Assembly (NCBI GenBank): GCA_964006375.1
Contig: OZ023269.1
Span: 57,641,279 to 57,705,278, forward strand
DNA from: Tillus elongatus
Taxonomy: Eukaryota; Arthropoda; Insecta; Coleoptera; Cleridae
Length of the DNA: 64,000 nucleotides
Reading direction: 5' to 3'
A program made the position numbers and the translations under genes. Shown here piece after piece: positions 60,593-64,000 of this stretch (positions are counted from its first letter, which is position 1; every line of letters starts with the position of its first letter). The notes beneath the pieces were generated by a model that was not told where the DNA came from, did no database searches, and saw only the letters and a program-made list of their open reading frames with translations.

Positions 60593-61136
60593 AGAAATTT
60601 ATTCCCAAAATAAAAGCAAAGGTAATATCCGGCACAACTATAAAATTTACAACCCTGGTCATGTTGTTTAAGGTTACTGGGATGTCAGCATATCCAGAAA
60701 CAGCTTTAGGAGAACCAGCAGCAATGTTTATGATTGCTGAACATGCTGGGTTAGTTGTCGAAATATTCAGTGACTTCAGGATGTTTAGTCCTCGAGCACC
60801 AATTACAGAAATATTTGCCCTTGTATCCAACAAAGCTTTAATGCGATAATGTTTAATGCCTATGTCGATATAAGGTCGGTTGTCACCAGGTACGGTGCTC
60901 AACATAGGCACCACATCAGCCGGAAAAGTTTCCCTGGGACGAGAACAAAATTTGTTAACCAACTGAAGCCATTCGTTCCACACTGCATCAGAGGGTGCAT
61001 ACGTGCCGTTAATCATTGGGGGATCTTTCGAGATAGGAATTTTCGATATCATAAGGGTCGAAGAAGCTATTTTTGGATTATTAAAGGGATTCGGCACATC
61101 AGAATTTACCTCCCTAGGGTTAAGTGAGAATCTCAC
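60513..61136 (-). pseudogene. Gypsy aspartic protease region
   Basis: Frame from 61136 to 60513. The active-site motif reads LLDTRANISVIG where retroviral-type proteases have DTGA or DSGA: Gly is replaced by Arg. Flap and C-terminal hydrophobic motif are visible (DIPVTLNNMTRVVNFIVVPD, FILGINFCEAF, the ILG motif). The substitution alone would probably abolish activity. Between gag and reverse transcriptase. Confidence 0.88.
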
Positions 61137-62603
61137 TTTCTTTTTGGGACTGCTGCTGTATTTTGAGGATTCGAGGGCGGTTGAGTCTGATTTGCAGAAC
61201 TGAGAACTGAGAACTTCTGGTTGTCAAGTTTTTTGAACAATTAGGACACTTATCCTTATAAGTTTTTTTCCTGCCACATCCGTAACAAAATATTGTTCTA
61301 GGTAGAATACAAATTGAATACAGATGACCTGTAGACCTACAGTTCCAACAAGTCCGTTCAGAAACAATGCTCAGCTGATATTGCTTTACGGTAACGTCAT
61401 CTAAGTAGAGACATCACAAATCGGGATTTAGGAGTGATACCTTTTTACCCGGGGGCGGATTATATTTTTCGTTGCGTATTTTAGTTTACTCAATTTTTCT
61501 GCATAAACTTCTCAACTCCGACAAAGAAGATACCTCAACTATCGACAGTTTATCAGAAAAGAAAAGATTTAAATTTCTCAAACCTGTTTAATAATTTCAC
61601 TTTCTTCGGGAATAGTGAGCAGACGTTTAAACATTGCCTCAATAGCCATCATGTAAAATAACACATTTTCTCTCGGACCTTGTGTGCGAGAACTAATCTT
61701 AGCCAACATATCATACTCATAATCAACAGGTAGAAAATCCTGAGGGTAGAAAATCCCTTTTTAGACAAACAACCAACTCAGACCAAGAAGAAACATCCTT
61801 TCTAATATTTCCAAACCAAAGAAGTGCCGGACCTGTAAATAAATCTATTACGGCAGCAAACAGCTGTTCATCAGAAATCTTGCGAGACTCGCTAAATTCC
61901 TGAACTTTTTCTAGAAAAGACATGAGACGTTCCTTATTGGTTTAGCTAGAAAATTTAATGCCCCACTTGTATACAGGGATAGATTTAGGAGAATTCATAA
62001 TATGCGACATTTCCAGGAGGTCTGATTTATGCGACATAGTTGACGAAATGGGTGGTACGAAATTTTCTGGTTGATCTCCCTTTTGTTCCAGCCATAAACC
62101 TGTAATAACAATTATCTGCCCCTGCATTTCAGATAATCGCGATAATGCGACATAGTTGACGAAACGGGTGGTACGAAATTTTCTGGTTGATCTCCCTTTT
62201 GTTCCAGCCATAAACTTGTAATAACAATTATCTGCCCCTGCATTTCAGATAATCGCTTTTCCTGTTCGACAGTTTCGGGTTTCAACAAGGAAATTCTGCG
62301 CTCAATATGGCACAGATGTGACCCAATACGACGTATTTTGAACCCAGGAAGTATTTCGGAGGGAGTAGAGAAGTATGACATAAGATTTTCTAATATTAAC
62401 GAGATCTGACTTGTGTCGTCGTCAGATTGGAGAGGTGACTCAGCTTCAAACTTAAAGCCTGCTTTTTTCTTGGCTAATACGGTACGCAACTGTGCCCTGC
62501 GAAGTGCTTGATTGGTTTGAGGTTGGATCCCTCGAGAAAGTAGCTCGTATTCTATCTCAGGTGTAAGCAAGTCATTCGGTTCAATTCTAAAGAAAGTCGT
62601 CAT
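61137..62603 (-). pseudogene. gag: Gypsy gag with zinc knuckle
   Basis: Start at 62603, MTTFFRIEPNDLLTPEIEYE, ELLSRGIQPQTNQALRRAQL, then a segment spoiled by a 116-bp tandem duplication (62031-62146 and 62147-62255), the capsid core SFLEKVQEFSESRKISDEQL, FAAVIDLFTGPALLWF (about 61900), and a zinc knuckle CWNCRSTGHLYSIC near 61350 followed by CYGCGRKKTYKDKCPNC. Several stops and frameshifts. Arthropod-type Gypsy gag. Confidence 0.88.
62031..62255. repeat. 116-bp tandem duplication in gag
   Basis: GCGACATAGTTGACGAAA..GGGTGGTACG starts at 62031 and 62147. Copies nearly identical (T/C at 62048, C/T near 62099), so the duplication is recent. Confidence 0.95.
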
Positions 62604-63877
62604 TGTTATTAAGTAAAATTGTAAACGAAAAATGAGAGATATTTTACTCCAAATATAAGGTAGTGTTATAGACAAAATCGGGAGTTAACGATAGTCAGAA
62701 GAACTTGTCCAGGAATTTATGCCCAGAAAACACTAAGTACCTGCGATATTTTTAGATGAGGTAAGTAAGGTAAGGTCACAAAGTTTATCGGTGTCAAAAA
62801 TGTGTGGACAATATCTTCCGAGAGAGTCTATCAGGCAAGGAGGGGTGTGTTGTTAACTAAAAAATATCAGTGAGTTGCTTCACAGTGCTACACGGTACAG
62901 ATGAGATATAGAACAGTGATTCATAATAAACACAAGCATAATGGCTAACACAAATTATTACACATATCCTGTAATAGAAAAATATATACAAAATTTTACA
63001 CAACCTCTTAATTTCTCAATATAGTAGCACTATAACGTGGAAAATTCTTTTGTCCCTGAGTTATGATGCCATTGGTTCGTTAATCGTTAATGATTATTAA
63101 TTTAAAAAATCTTCCCACCAGCCAGGATGACAGTGTGCCAATTTACAATCAAGAGGCCAGTTAGACACTGGGGTTAAAAAATGACGTACCTGAATCGGAA
63201 CGGAAAAACTGTATTTTAACGGCAAATACTGAGATAAACGTATGTTTGAACGTATACGAAAAAATCGGAGATGAAGGCAAACTTGAAACTGAGACCGAAA
63301 GTGAAAACTCGAAAGTGTTTATTTAAAAGTATTCACTTGAAACTACGCCAAAAACTTATCACTGCCTAAGACATTTATTAAAAGATTCACTGTTCAATTC
63401 ATTATTTTTTCAAATGGGATGTTAAAATTCACTAAACCAGATTGAAATTATTTGTAGCACTTGCACGATAATTACACTAGGCGTTTACTTTCCTTTCCCA
63501 ATAGAAAAACCTCTCCTAATTTGACTCGAGAGGTAGAGCAGTTCTTGTTCTAGTTGTGATTGCCCGCGAACCGCCTCGATACTAGCATTGCAGGCTCTTA
63601 AGTACCGGCTGGGTTTGTTCTCCGCGTCGACGCTGGTTCGATGATGTTCCCTATTCTTTTTGGTTACCCATCTACGTCCATGTGTATGAGAGGGATGCAG
63701 AGATGCATGTGTTTCGCGCCAGTTCCTGCACGGACTCCGTCGAGCCCTCGCACTCCCAACGGTTATTGCGACCAGTTACTGTCATATATACTTTATTGCT
63801 TAACGATAGCGCTATCTTTAAGTTGTCAAATTTGTCCCATACATTTTCGACTTTGTGGAGTAAATATTTATCTCTGC
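62604..63877 (-). other. Probable Gypsy leader and LTR region
   Basis: No gene. Read on the minus strand it leads into gag, so a 5' LTR and leader are expected here. CATCCTGGCTGGTGGGAAG (about 63110-63130, minus strand) lies where a primer-binding region would be, but I cannot fix the LTR ends. 63500-63780 is GC-richer. Confidence 0.4.
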
Positions 63878-64000
63878 ACCGATATTTTCCTGCTTCTTGA
63901 TTTCCACTTTACAAACATCCTAGTAGGAATTTGTAATAAATAACGATATTTTTCATTAAGGCAAATATTCCGCCTGATGATATTTTAATTTAACGTATAT
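63878..64000 (+). repeat. Repeat copy shared with 42526-42650
   Basis: Direct repeat of about 120 bp, running off the window end. The neighbouring sequences differ, so this is an interspersed element and not a segmental duplication. Confidence 0.9.

Overview
This is AT-rich, non-coding animal DNA. Long (TA)n arrays, spliced introns, SINE, LINE, hAT, Gypsy and Polinton/Maverick relics point to an invertebrate (arthropod-like retroelements; the SINEs recall families shared with molluscs and other invertebrates). I see no convincing host gene: the window is a graveyard of nested mobile elements.

Layout. 219-2164: a decayed hAT transposase of the ZBED5/GTF2IRD2-like group. 3398-17699: Polinton 1, whose two ends I can define (443-bp terminal inverted repeats, 6-bp CTGCAG target duplications). 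It carries a spliced protein-primed DNA polymerase B on + and, on -, an adenain-like protease, a conserved DVQGF protein, major capsid protein, a membrane-active pVI/pX-like protein, penton, retroviral-type integrase, a conserved protein of unknown function, a packaging ATPase and an unrecognised ORF beside the right repeat. Most genes carry stops or frameshifts. The element sits in one arm of a perfect 55-bp hairpin. 17989-29194: a Penelope-like tail, SINEs, and copies of a fold-back repeat family studded with (TA)n arrays. 29195-36437: Polinton 2, from a different polymerase lineage, split by a CR1/Jockey-like LINE, with two unrecognised genes and an integrase chromodomain end. 36438-50231: repeats, a Gypsy gag relic, a GC-rich RNase H-bearing LINE with its own target duplications (43213-45727), satellites and a Gypsy integrase end.

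50232-59425: Polinton 3, with a capsid set unlike Polinton 1. On - it has major capsid protein, penton, protease and a fused phospholipase A2-like plus membrane-active protein; on + a packaging ATPase, a conserved unknown protein, a fibre-like protein and integrase; then on - a KilA-N protein, a polymerase N-terminal fragment and two small genes. A hammerhead-ribozyme-like motif lies in a 5' leader. 59530-62603 and beyond: an inverted Gypsy element (gag, protease, reverse transcriptase) with its leader running towards the window end.

Within each Polinton the genes would work as a virus-like cassette: polymerase copies the linear genome, integrase joins it to the chromosome, ATPase packages it, the protease matures a capsid of double- and single-jelly-roll proteins, and the pVI/PLA2-like proteins would breach membranes. 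All three look inactivated, though single genes remain open.
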